From assembly GCA_963729195.1 (NCBI GenBank), contig CAVSNF010000022.1:1-64000 (forward strand): a DNA stretch of 64,000 nucleotides. Reading direction: 5' to 3'. Origin of the DNA: CAVPTL01 sp963729195. GTDB lineage: Bacteria; Actinomycetota; Thermoleophilia; Gaiellales; JAICJC01. A program made the position numbers and the translations under genes. Numbering within the stretch: position 1 is the stretch's first letter; every line of letters begins with the position of its first letter. Shown one piece after another: positions 33,062 to 42,279 of this stretch. Below the pieces are notes generated by a model. That model was not told where the DNA came from. It searched no databases and saw only the letters and a list, made by a program, of their open reading frames with translations.

Positions 33062-34195
33062 ATGATGGCGACTGATCCGTACCGGGCGGCGATCGGCCGC
33101 CCACGCAACCAGCTGGAGACGCCCGCGCTGGTGCTCGATCTCGATGTCGCCCGTCGCAACATCGCGGCGATGGCGGCGCGGATGGCCGAGATGCCGGCCG
33201 ATCTGCGCCCCCACACCAAGCTCCACAAGAGCCCTCAGATCGCCCGGATGCAGATGGAGGCCGGAGCGATCGGCGTCTGCACCGCCACGGCCTGGGAGGC
33301 CGTGATCATGGTGGACGCAGGCATCCCCGACGTGCTGGTGGCGAACGAGCCGGTGGGTGCCGGCAAGCTGCGGGCGCTGGCCGAGGCGGCCGGCAAAGCC
33401 CGCGTCACCATCGCAGTTGACGGCTCGACTCCGCTCGACCTGGTGTCAGCGGCCGGCGTGGCCGCGGGCACGGTTATCGGAGTGATCGTCGAGGTCGACG
33501 TGGGCATGGGCCGGTGCGGCGTTCGCAGCAAGGAGGAGGCGCTCGAGGTCGCCCAGCAGGCGCTGGCACTGCCCGGCATGGAGTGGCGCGGTGTGATGGG
33601 TTATGAGGGCCACTGCATGCTGGAACCCAACCGCGATGAGCGCGTGCGCAAGCACGGTAAGGCGATCGCCGACCTGTTCGAGGTGATCGACCACCTGGCG
33701 GCCAACGGCGTCGACTGCGAGATCGTGTCGGGCGGTGGCACCGGCACCTTCGACCTGACCGGCGTGAATCCGCGCGTGACCGAGGTGCAGGCCGGATCGT
33801 ACGTCTTCATGGACGCCTTCCACGGCGCCCTGATTCCCGGATTCCCGGTCGCCCTGACGGTGCTGACGACGGTGATCAGTCGCCACGGCACGCGCGTGAT
33901 CGTGGACGCCGGTCGCAAGGCCGTGGGCATCGACTTGATGATGCCGGAGATGGTCGGCCACGAGGCCACGCCGGCCTTCGTCGACGAGGAGCACACCGGC
34001 TTCGACGTTCCCGAGAACTCGACGCTGGCCGTGGGAGACACGGTTGAGATGCTCCCCGGCTACGGCCCCACCACCGTCAATCTGTACGGCTGCTACCACG
34101 TCGTTGAGAACGATGTCGTCACCGACATCTGGCCCGTGCTGGCCCGCTACGGCACCGATACCGCCATCGAGAAAGGAGTCGCGACTCGTGTCTAG
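33062..34195 (+). CDS. D-threonine aldolase/D-serine dehydratase-like PLP protein
   Basis: A 377-residue fold-type III PLP enzyme (alanine-racemase-like barrel plus C-terminal domain). The PLP Lys is in RPHTKLHKS and the phosphate loop in SGGGTGTF. Related D-threonine aldolases and D-serine dehydratases have a His-x-Cys/Asp metal pair in the C-terminal domain (for example HxCPTVNL); here the same place reads PGYGPTTVNLYG, so both ligands are replaced. The protein may act without metal, on a 3-hydroxy amino acid or as a racemase. It follows the SDR pair and precedes a VOC protein whose GTG start overlaps its stop by 8 bp. Confidence 0.87.
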   Translation: MMATDPYRAAIGRPRNQLETPALVLDLDVARRNIAAMAARMAEMPADLRPHTKLHKSPQIARMQMEAGAIGVCTATAWEAVIMVDAGIPDVLVANEPVGAGKLRALAEAAGKARVTIAVDGSTPLDLVSAAGVAAGTVIGVIVEVDVGMGRCGVRSKEEALEVAQQALALPGMEWRGVMGYEGHCMLEPNRDERVRKHGKAIADLFEVIDHLAANGVDCEIVSGGGTGTFDLTGVNPRVTEVQAGSYVFMDAFHGALIPGFPVALTVLTTVISRHGTRVIVDAGRKAVGIDLMMPEMVGHEATPAFVDEEHTGFDVPENSTLAVGDTVEMLPGYGPTTVNLYGCYHVVENDVVTDIWPVLARYGTDTAIEKGVATRV

Positions 34196-34680
34196 CCTCA
34201 AGCTGGAAACCGGTGGCATGGCCATCACCCAGGTTGCTGCGGTTGTCGAGGATCTCGACAGCGCGCTGGAGAAGTACCACAAGCTGCTCGGCTGGGGACC
34301 GTGGAATATCTACGAGCACGTGCCCCCGACGCTGCATTCCACCGAGCTTCACGGAAAGCCGGTCGAGTACTCGATGCTGGGAGCCGAGGTGCATGCAGGT
34401 CCGGTCGTGTTCGAACTGATCCAGCCGCTGGAGGGGCCGAGCATCTACCGAGGAATGGCTGGACGAGCGGGGAGAGGGTCTGCATCACGTGGCCGTGATG
34501 AGGGCCACCCACGACCAGGCCGAGGCCACCCGCCACCACTTCGAGAGCAACGGAGCCGAGGTGCTGATGGGTGGCAGGATCGGCGAGACGATCCAGTTCT
34601 GGTACGTCGACACCGAGCCGATGCTGAAGGTCATTTTCGAGTCCGGGTCGGGCCATGCGGTCGACCTCAAGCCGAGTTAG
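34188..34680 (+). CDS. VOC/glyoxalase-family protein (frame broken by one inserted base)
   Basis: A vicinal-oxygen-chelate protein of about 163 residues once repaired, resembling methylmalonyl-CoA epimerase or a dioxygenase-like VOC enzyme. The first half opens with ITQVAAVVEDLDSALEKYHK and ends near GPSIYR; the second half begins EWLDERGEGLHHVAVMR and ends FESGSGHAVDLKPS. One base must be removed near 34450 to join them. Candidate metal ligands include His and Glu in LHHVAV and VIFE. The GTG start at 34188 follows GGAG and overlaps the preceding gene. It sits in the permease-to-aldolase operon; its reaction is unknown. Confidence 0.75.
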
Positions 34681-34695
34681 GACATACCCGCCCGA

Positions 34696-35745
34696 ATGAA
34701 GATCCTCGTTGTCGGAGACGTGTATGTGCCGGTGGAGGTGTTCCGGGAGGCGTTCCTGCCGGTCGCCGGCGACCATGAAATCGACTATCTCCAACTGGAC
34801 ATGGACGACGACCGCATCGGCGACTCCGAGTCGGAGCGGCGCATCCGGGAGTTCGCGGGCTCGCCTGCCCAGGTGATCGCCGGCCTCGGCGACCACGAGG
34901 TGCTGGTGATCCACGGCGCCGCCGTGACCGATGTGGTGCTGGACGCCTCGCCCAACCTGCGGCTGGTGTGCTGCGCCCGCGGCGGCCCGGTGAACGTGGA
35001 CGTGGCGGCCGCCGGCGAGCGCGGGATCCCGGTGGTGACCACTCCGGGAAAGAACGCCGAATCGGTCGCCGACCTCACCATCGGGTTTGCGGTGATGCTG
35101 GCCCGAGGCGCGGTCACCGCGGCCAACTATCTGGCCAACGGCGGGCGGTTCGGCGAGTCCACCTACGAGGGAGCGGAATGGATCGGTAGCGACCTCGGCG
35201 GCCACACCCTCGGCCTGCTGGGTTACGGCCACGTCGGGCGGCGGGTCGCTCAACGCGCGCCTGCCGTTCGGCATGCAACTGATCGTGCACGACCCGTTCG
35301 TCGACGGTTCCGAGATCGTGGCCGGTGGCGGCCGCGTGGTCAGCTTCGACGAGCTGCTGGCCGAGTCGCAGTTCCTCTCGCTGCATGCCCGCCAGACGCC
35401 CGAGCAATGTGGATCTGTTCGATGCCGATGCGTTCGGGCGCATGCGCCGCGGAGCGTTCTTCATCAACACCGCCCGCGAGTCGCTGGTGGACGAGGATGC
35501 GCTGCTTGCCGCGCTCGGCTCCGGACACATCGGCGGCGCAGCACTGGATGTCCTGCAAGTCTCGGGCGGACGGCTCTCGCAGTCCGCTCCTGGGCATGCC
35601 GAACGTGATCGTCACGCCCCACATCGGCGGCGCCACCCACGAGACGCTGGCCCGAGGAGCACGCATGCTGGTGGACGAGATCCGGCGGTTGTGTGACGGA
35701 GCCGAGCTCGTCAACGTGATCAACCGCGGAGCGCTCCCGGCATGA
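34696..35745 (+). CDS. D-2-hydroxyacid dehydrogenase (3-phosphoglycerate dehydrogenase-like), three inserted bases
   Basis: A 349-codon gene for an NAD-dependent 2-hydroxyacid dehydrogenase of the SerA/formate dehydrogenase type. The N-terminal lobe (MKILVVGDVYVPVEVFREAF) and the Rossmann start GLLGYGHVGRRVAQR are in one frame. Single extra bases near 35253, 35404 and 35585 move HDPFVDGSEIVAGGG, then DLFDADAFGRMRRGAFFINT, then MPNVIVTPHIGGATHE through all three frames, so the last returns to the first. The catalytic Arg (ARG in CCARGGP) and the C-terminal TPHIGG His are present. Without correction the reading is meaningless although open. It lies 15 bp after the VOC gene. Confidence 0.78.
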   Translation: MKILVVGDVYVPVEVFREAFLPVAGDHEIDYLQLDMDDDRIGDSESERRIREFAGSPAQVIAGLGDHEVLVIHGAAVTDVVLDASPNLRLVCCARGGPVNVDVAAAGERGIPVVTTPGKNAESVADLTIGFAVMLARGAVTAANYLANGGRFGESTYEGAEWIGSDLGGHTLGLLGYGHVGRRVAQRAPAVRHATDRARPVRRRFRDRGRWRPRGQLRRAAGRVAVPLAACPPDARAMWICSMPMRSGACAAERSSSTPPASRWWTRMRCLPRSAPDTSAAQHWMSCKSRADGSRSPLLGMPNVIVTPHIGGATHETLARGARMLVDEIRRLCDGAELVNVINRGALPA

Positions 35746-37305
35746 CCGACCAGCTGTTGCTGGCCATCGATGCGGGCACCGGCAGCTGCCGGGCGGTGGT
35801 GTTCGATCCCGAGGGCCACCAGCTCGCGATCGGCCAGCGGGAGTGGTCGCACGCCACCCTGCCTGACGCTCCCGGTTCGCAGGAGTTCGATACCACCGGC
35901 AACTGGGCGCTGATCTGCGAGTGCGTGCACGAGGTGCTCGCGGCGCCCGGCATCTCGGCCGATGCGGTGGCCGCGGTCAGCTCCACCAGCATGCGCGAGG
36001 GCATGGTGCTGTACGACAGCTCGGGCAGCGAGATCTGGGCCTGTCCCAACGTCGACTCGCGGGCCGGCGTCGAGGCCGTGGAGCTGATCGAGAGCGGCGA
36101 TGCCCGCACCATCTACTTCCAGGGAGGCGACTGGGTATCGATCACCTCGCCTGCGCGTTTCCGCTGGATTGCCCGCCACGAGCCCGAGATCTTCGCCTCG
36201 ATCGCGCACGTCGGGATGCTTTCCGACTGGATCCTGACCCGGCTGAGCGGCGAGTTCGTGACCGATCCTTCGGCCGGTTCCAGCAGCGGCATGTTCGAAC
36301 TCGCCCATCGAGATTGGTCAGACCGCGTCATCGACCTGGTGGAGCTGCCCCGCGAGGTGCTGCCGCCGGTGCGCGACCCCGGATCGGTAATCGGCGGGGT
36401 GACGGCCAAGGCCGCTGCCGAAACCGGTCTTCGCCAAGGCACGCCCGTGGTCGTGGGCGGCGCGGACACGCAGCTCGCGCTGGTCGGCATCGGACTCACC
36501 CAGCCCCACAAGTTCACGGTCATCGGCGGCAGCTTCTGGCAGGCCACCGTGACCTCCGACCAGGTGCTGATCGACCCGGAATGCCGCCTGCGGACGCTGT
36601 GCCACACGGTGCCGGGGCAGTGGATGATGGAGGGCATCGGGTTCTACTCGGGCCTCTCGATGCGCTGGTTCCGGGATGGATTCTGTGACGCCGAGAAGGC
36701 GGCCGCGGCCGAGGCGCGGCACCGATCCGTACATGCTGATGGAGCAGGCCGCCGCCCAGGCGCCGCCCGGATCCGGCGGCGTCGTGGGGCTGTTCTCAAA
36801 CGTGATGGATGCCAAGCGCTGGGTGCAGACGGCGCCGGGATTCCTGGGATTCGACATCGCCAACCCGGCGGCCAGCGGCAAGAAGGAATGCATCCGCGCG
36901 ATCGAGGAGGCGGCCGCCTACGCCGTGCGCGGGCACTATGAGATCGCCGAGCAGGTCGCCGGCCGCCAGGTCGACCAGGTCGTCTTCACCGGCGGCGCCT
37001 CCAACGGCACGCTGTGGCCGCAAATCCTGGCCGACGTGCTGGGCGTGCCGGTGCACGTGCCCGAGGTGCGCGAGTCGACCGCTCTGGGCGCGGCCATGTA
37101 TGCCGCCGTGGGCGCCGGCATCGCCGCCGACGTGGCCGATCTGGCCACCACCGGAGCGCGCATGGCCGCCACCTACCAGCCCGACCCCGACGTGGGGCGC
37201 GCCTACTCGGCGCTCTACGATCAGTGGCGAGAGGTGTACAGGCATTCGCTGGAGATGGTGGATGCTGAGGTGATCCGACCATTGTGGAGGCCCGCAGGCG
37301 CATGA
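35742..37305 (+). CDS. FGGY-family carbohydrate kinase, LsrK (autoinducer-2 kinase)-like, one inserted base
   Basis: A roughly 520-residue FGGY kinase. The N-terminal half has the phosphate loop AIDAGTGSCRAVVFD, FDTTGNWALICEC, STSMREGMVLY and the catalytic-Asp GGADTQLALVG, in the pattern of E. coli LsrK rather than glycerol or xylulose kinases. One extra base near 36710 shifts the C-terminal half, which holds FTGGASNGTLWPQILADVLG and REVYRHSLEMVDAE. No other lsr genes are here, so the substrate is probably a ketose or hydroxy-ketone rather than autoinducer-2. The gene overlaps its neighbours by 4 bp on both sides, between a hydroxyacid dehydrogenase and an aldolase. Confidence 0.83.
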
Positions 37306-38444
37306 TCGACGGCAGAACTGAACTGGACAAACTGGTGAACCGCTCCCAGCGGATCGGGGCCGACCCGGCGCTGGTGGTGCACGGCGGGGGCAACACGTCG
37401 ACCAAGCTGGACGAGAACGGCGGCCGGGTGATGCGGATCAAGGGCAGCGGCACCGACCTGCGCACGATCACCGCCGACGGGTTTCCGGGGCTCCACCTCG
37501 ACCACCTGCGGCCGCTGCGCGAGCGCCCCTCCATGAGTGACGAGGAGATGGTCGCCTTTCTGGACGGCTGCATGACCGAGCCGGACGCACGCAAACCGTC
37601 GATCGAGACGCTGCTGCACGGGTTTCTGCCCGCCGCCCACGTCGACCACGTCCACGCCGATGCGATCTGCACGCTCACCAACCACCCCGACGGCGAGCGG
37701 GCCGTGGCCGAGGCGCTGGGCACCGACATCGCGATCGTTCCCTACGTCCGCCCGGGGTTCGAGCTGTCCAAGCTGACCGCCGATATGGCCGACGCCCGCG
37801 CGGTGGTGCTCGATCACCACGGCCTGGTGACATGGGGCGACTCGCATGAACAGTCGTATCTGATGACGCTGGAGCTGGTGGCCAAAGCGCAGTCGTACAT
37901 CGACCAGTCGCGCCGGCCGCGACCGGCGGCCCGAGCCAACCTCTCCGGTGACGAGCAGGCGGCGTTGATGACCGAGCTGGCACAGCGGCTCGACGGTGTG
38001 CTGCACATCGACCGAACCCAGCGGCGGTTCTCCGACCGCGACGACGTGGACACGGTCGCCACCGCTGCTCGGGCAACGCCCGACCACATCCTTCGCATCG
38101 GCGCCCAGAGCGCGGTGATCCGCTCGGCCGGTGAGGCCGGCGACGTGCTCGACCGGTTCGCGCAGAGCTACCGCGCCTATTTCGAGCGCCATCGCCACCG
38201 GCTGCCGTCGGGGCTGGGAATCCGCAGTGTGCTCCCCCAGGTGGTGCTGGTGCCGGGGCTGGGCGCAATCACCGTCGGCGCCGACGAGTCCAAGGCGGCA
38301 ATGCACGCCGAGATCGCCTATCGCAGCCACCTGGTCACCGCACAGGTGCTCGACACCTTCGGCTCAGTGGCCTGGTTGAGCGAAGAGGAGATCTTCGACT
38401 TCGACTACTGGCCGCTCGAACTCCGCAAGCTCCAACCGGCCTGA
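37302..38444 (+). CDS. Class II aldolase, stand-alone form of the RhaD bifunctional aldolase domain
   Basis: A 380-residue zinc-dependent aldolase/adducin-family protein. It matches the N-terminal domain of bifunctional rhamnulose-1-phosphate aldolase/lactaldehyde dehydrogenases: HGGGNTSTKLD, KGSGTDLRTI, PSIETLLHGFLP, HVDHVHADAI (zinc His), VPYVRPGFEL and DHHGLVTWGDS, and ends at the linker-like IFDFDYWPLELRKL. The dehydrogenase domain is missing, perhaps replaced by the separate SDRs in the operon. It would cleave the product of the LsrK-like kinase to DHAP or a short fragment plus an aldehyde. ATG 37302 (ATGA overlap, GGAGG upstream) is preferred. The TGA stop is in the palindromic repeat. 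Confidence 0.88.
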   Translation: MIDGRTELDKLVNRSQRIGADPALVVHGGGNTSTKLDENGGRVMRIKGSGTDLRTITADGFPGLHLDHLRPLRERPSMSDEEMVAFLDGCMTEPDARKPSIETLLHGFLPAAHVDHVHADAICTLTNHPDGERAVAEALGTDIAIVPYVRPGFELSKLTADMADARAVVLDHHGLVTWGDSHEQSYLMTLELVAKAQSYIDQSRRPRPAARANLSGDEQAALMTELAQRLDGVLHIDRTQRRFSDRDDVDTVATAARATPDHILRIGAQSAVIRSAGEAGDVLDRFAQSYRAYFERHRHRLPSGLGIRSVLPQVVLVPGLGAITVGADESKAAMHAEIAYRSHLVTAQVLDTFGSVAWLSEEEIFDFDYWPLELRKLQPA

Positions 38445-38471
38445 ATAAAGGTGCCAGGCACCTTTTATGCA
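38442..38471. repeat. Palindromic repeat, copy 6
   Basis: A 30-base diverged copy (core AAAGGTGCCAGGCACCTTTT). It gives TGA to the aldolase gene (38442-38444) and TAA to the convergent hybrid kinase gene (38467-38465). Confidence 0.85.
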
Positions 38472-41326
38472 CGCATGGGCGGGGTGCCGAGCAGGGCTGC
38501 GACCAGCTCTTCGACCCTGATCGGTTTCGAGATGTAGCCGTTCATGCCGGCCTCGATGCAGCGCTCGCGGTCGCCGTCCATGGCGTTGGCTGTCATCGCC
38601 ACGATCCACGGCCGGTCAGGCAACGGCACCTGCTCGACGATGTTGCGAGTTGCCTCCAGGCCGTCCATCTCCGGCATCTGCACGTCCATCAGCACCAGGT
38701 CGTACCGCTGACGGCCGACCGCCTCGATCGCCTCGATACCGTTGCCGGCCAGATCGGCCGCGTAGCCCATCCGCCCGAGCAGCCGGGTCGCCAGCTTCTG
38801 GTTGACCACGTTGTCTTCCACCAGCAGGATCCGCAGGGGGTGGTTGGCGGCATGCTCGGGATCGAGATCGAGCTTGCCCGACCCGGGCCCCGACCCATTG
38901 GCGGCAGTCTGATCGGCCGCCGCGCTGGTGGCGATGGTGAGATGGAAGGTGCTGCCCTGCCCCGGGATGCCGGCGCTCTCGACCCACATGGTGCCGCCCA
39001 TCGCCTCGGCCAGCCGCTTTGAGATCGCCAGTCCCAGTCCGGTGCCGCCGTACTTTCGGCTGGTCGCTGCGTCTGCCTGGCTGAACGACTGGAACATCCG
39101 CCCCATCGCCTCCTCGGGGATGCCGATGCCGGTATCCGCCACGGCGATGTGCAGCTCCAACCCGCCGCCAGCCGGAGGCGGTGCCATCTCCGCGGTCAGG
39201 ATCACGCTGCCCTTCTCGGTGAACTTGACCGAGTTGTTGAGCAGGTTCAGGAGGATCTGGCGCAGCCGGCTGACATCGCCCATCAGCACGGCGGGGATGG
39301 CCGGATCGATCCGGGCCTCCAGCTGCAACCCCTTGTCCACCGCCAGCGACCGGATCAATGCCACCGCGCCGTCCACGCATTCGCGCAGGCTGAAGGGCGC
39401 CGTCTCCAGCTCCATCCGCCCGGCCTCGATCTTGGAGAAGTCGAGGATGTCGTTGATGATCGAGAGCAATGCTTCGCTGGAGGTGCGGATGATCGTGGCC
39501 TCTTCGCGCTGCTCGGAATCGAGATCGCTTCGCAGCAGCAGACCGCTCATCCCGATCACGGCATTCATCGGGGTGCGGATCTCGTGGCTCATGGCCGCCA
39601 GGAACGTGCTCTTGGCGACGTTGGCCGAGTCGGCGGCATCGCGCGCCTCCTGAGCGCTGGCATACAGCCGAGCGTTATCCAGGGCGATCATGGCCAGCTG
39701 GGCGAACCGCTGCAGCCGCTCCACCTCCGACTCCGAGAACGACCGGGGATCCGAGACATCGCGCGCCACTCCCAGCGCGCCGATGGCGGTTGACCCTGAA
39801 GTCAGCGGCACACTTACCATCGCGCGGATCCGGCCCCGCGGGAAGGTGGGCACCCGCTCGGCCCAGCTGTCGTAGTCGTCCACCACGGTCGGCTCGAGCG
39901 TCTGCATCACCCGCCCGGCCAAGCCCTCGCCCTGGGCCACCGGGAGATGCGTGTCCTCCTCGAACACGCCGATCGCGGCGCGCGTCTCGAGCATCTCCTG
40001 GGACTCGTTCAACATGTACACATAGCCGTGTTCCGAGCCGATCAGCTCGAGCGCCCGGGCCAGCACCTCGTGCAGCAGGTCATCGATGTCGAGCCGGTGC
40101 ATCACTCCCAGTGAGGTCTCATGCAGAGCCTCCAGCTCGGCGTTCTGCAAGGCCAACTCCTCGGTGCGGTCGGCCACGCGCTGCTCCAAACCCTCCAACG
40201 TGTCGCGCAGCTGACCGGTCATGTCGTTGAACGCACCCGCCAGCGTGCCGATCTCGTCGCTGGAGGTGACCGGCGCTTCCCGCGTGAGGTCACCGGCGGT
40301 GACGGCTGTGGCGGTCTCGGTGATGGCGAGGATCGGGCGAGCGATCCTGCGCGACGCGAAGTAGATGCCGATGCTCATCAGAAGCACCACGCCCACGCCA
40401 ATCGCCCCGATCTCGAGAGCAAGTTTGCGGGCCGGTGCGAACGCCTCCTCCTGGGTCATCTCGACCACCAGGGCGGCGTCGCGCTCAGGCAGCCAGCGGT
40501 ACATGCCGATCACCGGCACGCCCTTGTAGTCGGTGTAGAGCCCTTGGCCCGATTGGCGCGCCACAGCGCTGTCGATTCCCGTGGAGTGGATCGCACCGGC
40601 GTACGGCCCGGTGGCCAGGATCTTATTGACGAACCGGTGATCGCGGCCGACCAGGTACGCAGACCCGCTGGTGCCGAGTCCCTGATGGGGCAGCACGATC
40701 CCGTCGATCCGCTCCAGGTTGAGGTTTGCCGCCAGCACCCCGATCCGAAGGCCCGACCCGTTGTGCAGGAAGAGCGGCGTGGACACCGTGATCGCGGGCT
40801 GGCCGGAGAGCGTGGACGTATACGGGTTCTCCACCGCGGTGTGCGACAGCCCGTTTCGGAAATACGCGGCCGTGGCCTGCGACTTGCCGGTGTCCTCCGG
40901 CACGGTCGAAACCACCACCCGCCCTGAGGGGCTGAGCAGCAGGAACTCCTCGGCGTCGGTGGTGCGACGCACGACCTGCGTCAGCTGCTGCGCCAAGTCG
41001 TTCTTGGCCTGCAGCCGGCGGCTGGGAGTCGAGTCGGCCTTGAGCAGGATGTGGGCTTCGTTGTCGACCTGGCGCAGCGTCCCCACGAACACCAGGTTGC
41101 GCTGCTGATCTGCCACCCAGTTGTCCAGCGCACCGGACTTGGCGTCGGCAACCGCCCCCAGGCGCGCATACACCGAGGACTCCAGCGATGCCTTCGCGCG
41201 GTAGTAGGTGACCACGCACACGATCGCCACCATCACGATCGACAGCACCATGAACGACCCGACCAAGCGGGCCATCAGGCTGCGGCTGAAGAACCGCAGC
41301 CCTCGCGGGCCACGGGGTTCGGTCAA
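38465..41326 (-). CDS. Hybrid sensor histidine kinase (dCache-HAMP-GAF-HisKA-HATPase-REC)
   Basis: A 953-residue membrane kinase. Order: membrane helix at about 19-42, extracellular dCache-like domain with two PAS-like lobes to about 295, second helix near 300-325, HAMP (RRIARPILAITETATAVTAGD), coiled coil (RVADRTEELALQNAELEALHE), GAF domain (about 405-560), HisKA with AAMSHEIRTPMNAVIGMSG, HATPase with NLLNNSVKF, DTGIGIP and GGTGLGLAIS, and a C-terminal receiver with LVEDNVVNQKL and phospho-Asp in LVLMDVQMPEMDG. The start overlaps the stop of the binding-protein gene by 4 bp. The four-gene operon makes a phosphorelay: kinase, REC, HPt, and the response regulator-cyclase. Confidence 0.95.
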   Translation of the reverse strand: MTEPRGPRGLRFFSRSLMARLVGSFMVLSIVMVAIVCVVTYYRAKASLESSVYARLGAVADAKSGALDNWVADQQRNLVFVGTLRQVDNEAHILLKADSTPSRRLQAKNDLAQQLTQVVRRTTDAEEFLLLSPSGRVVVSTVPEDTGKSQATAAYFRNGLSHTAVENPYTSTLSGQPAITVSTPLFLHNGSGLRIGVLAANLNLERIDGIVLPHQGLGTSGSAYLVGRDHRFVNKILATGPYAGAIHSTGIDSAVARQSGQGLYTDYKGVPVIGMYRWLPERDAALVVEMTQEEAFAPARKLALEIGAIGVGVVLLMSIGIYFASRRIARPILAITETATAVTAGDLTREAPVTSSDEIGTLAGAFNDMTGQLRDTLEGLEQRVADRTEELALQNAELEALHETSLGVMHRLDIDDLLHEVLARALELIGSEHGYVYMLNESQEMLETRAAIGVFEEDTHLPVAQGEGLAGRVMQTLEPTVVDDYDSWAERVPTFPRGRIRAMVSVPLTSGSTAIGALGVARDVSDPRSFSESEVERLQRFAQLAMIALDNARLYASAQEARDAADSANVAKSTFLAAMSHEIRTPMNAVIGMSGLLLRSDLDSEQREEATIIRTSSEALLSIINDILDFSKIEAGRMELETAPFSLRECVDGAVALIRSLAVDKGLQLEARIDPAIPAVLMGDVSRLRQILLNLLNNSVKFTEKGSVILTAEMAPPPAGGGLELHIAVADTGIGIPEEAMGRMFQSFSQADAATSRKYGGTGLGLAISKRLAEAMGGTMWVESAGIPGQGSTFHLTIATSAAADQTAANGSGPGSGKLDLDPEHAANHPLRILLVEDNVVNQKLATRLLGRMGYAADLAGNGIEAIEAVGRQRYDLVLMDVQMPEMDGLEATRNIVEQVPLPDRPWIVAMTANAMDGDRERCIEAGMNGYISKPIRVEELVAALLGTPPMRA

Positions 41327-42279
41327 CCGGTCACCGACGACGGGATCTGCTGATGCAGCTGGGCGACGTTGTAGTTGGCGGCCGGTGAGCCGTAGTCCTT
41401 GTCGAAATACTTCAGCGACAGCGCCTTCAGCTCTCCGTCCTTCTGTGCCTTGGCGATGATCTGGTCGATCCGCTGGGCGAACGCCGCCTGCGCGAGTGAC
41501 GAGCTCTTGTCCAGGAACCCGGTGAGATACATCGTGAAGGCGTCGCCCTTGAGGGGACGCAGATCCTCACCCTGCTTGATCGCCTCCATACCCACGGCCT
41601 CGGCCGAGAGGTAGGCGTCGATCTTGCCGTTGGCGGTCGCCCGCAGTCCCGGTGGCTCTGACGCGTAGTCGACGATCTTCGGGTTCTGGACGTCTCGGGT
41701 GATGTCGAGACCCGGGATCTTGAGCGTGCCCAGCAGATAGAACTCGACGGTGCAGCTGTCGCACACGCCGATGCTCTTGCCGTCCAGATCGCTGGGCTTC
41801 TGATACGGCGACGACGTCTTCACGAAGTAGCGCTGCGGCTCGAACCGGTAAGGAGTGGTCATCCACAGTCGCTTCATGCGGTCAGTGTTGATTGCGCCGG
41901 ATCCATACGAGAGATCCCACCGGTCGCCCCACTGACCGGCGGTGATCTCGGTCCACGTCGGTGTGACGAAGCACGGCTCGACACCCAGAGCTTTGGCGAC
42001 CAGCTTGCCGGTGTCGACGTCGTAGCCGGTCATCTGGTTTGCGGTCAGCTGATTGGCGGTGCACTTCGTGTTGGCGAGGCGCTTGGCGCCCTTGACCTGC
42101 ATCGACTGCGGGGGATACGCGGGATCGGTCGAGAGCACCAGCGTGCCCCGTGCGAGCACCTGGGCGAGCTTGTCAACGGTGGGATCGCCCGTCGACGGTT
42201 GCGGGCTGGACGAGGCACTGGAACCGCACGCGGTTAGCAGCACACTCATGATCACAACGCCAAGCACAAGGGCTTTCAT
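41323..42279 (-). CDS. Periplasmic amino acid-type substrate-binding lipoprotein (SBP_bac_3)
   Basis: A 318-residue lipoprotein. The signal ends in the lipobox VLLTACGSS, anchoring Cys just after about 18 residues from ATG 42279 (AGGAGG upstream). The mature part is a family-3 solute-binding protein: GTLVLSTDPAYPPQSM, NQMTGYDVDTGKLVAKALG, ITAGQWGDRWDLSYGSGAIN and GVCDSCTVEFYLLG. No ABC permease or ATPase is nearby. Sitting between a cyclase-type response regulator and a dCache kinase with 4-bp overlaps on both sides, it probably presents a ligand to the kinase rather than to a transporter. The GVCDSC pair could bind a metal or form a disulfide. Confidence 0.92.
   Translation of the reverse strand: MKALVLGVVIMSVLLTACGSSASSSPQPSTGDPTVDKLAQVLARGTLVLSTDPAYPPQSMQVKGAKRLANTKCTANQLTANQMTGYDVDTGKLVAKALGVEPCFVTPTWTEITAGQWGDRWDLSYGSGAINTDRMKRLWMTTPYRFEPQRYFVKTSSPYQKPSDLDGKSIGVCDSCTVEFYLLGTLKIPGLDITRDVQNPKIVDYASEPPGLRATANGKIDAYLSAEAVGMEAIKQGEDLRPLKGDAFTMYLTGFLDKSSSLAQAAFAQRIDQIIAKAQKDGELKALSLKYFDKDYGSPAANYNVAQLHQQIPSSVTG

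Noticed and set aside
35742..37305. A complete lsr quorum-sensing locus
   Set aside because: Only the kinase resembles LsrK; no LsrR, LsrF, LsrG or transport genes occur nearby.
41323..42279. The binding lipoprotein as part of an ABC importer
   Set aside because: No permease or ATPase is adjacent; it overlaps signalling genes on both sides.
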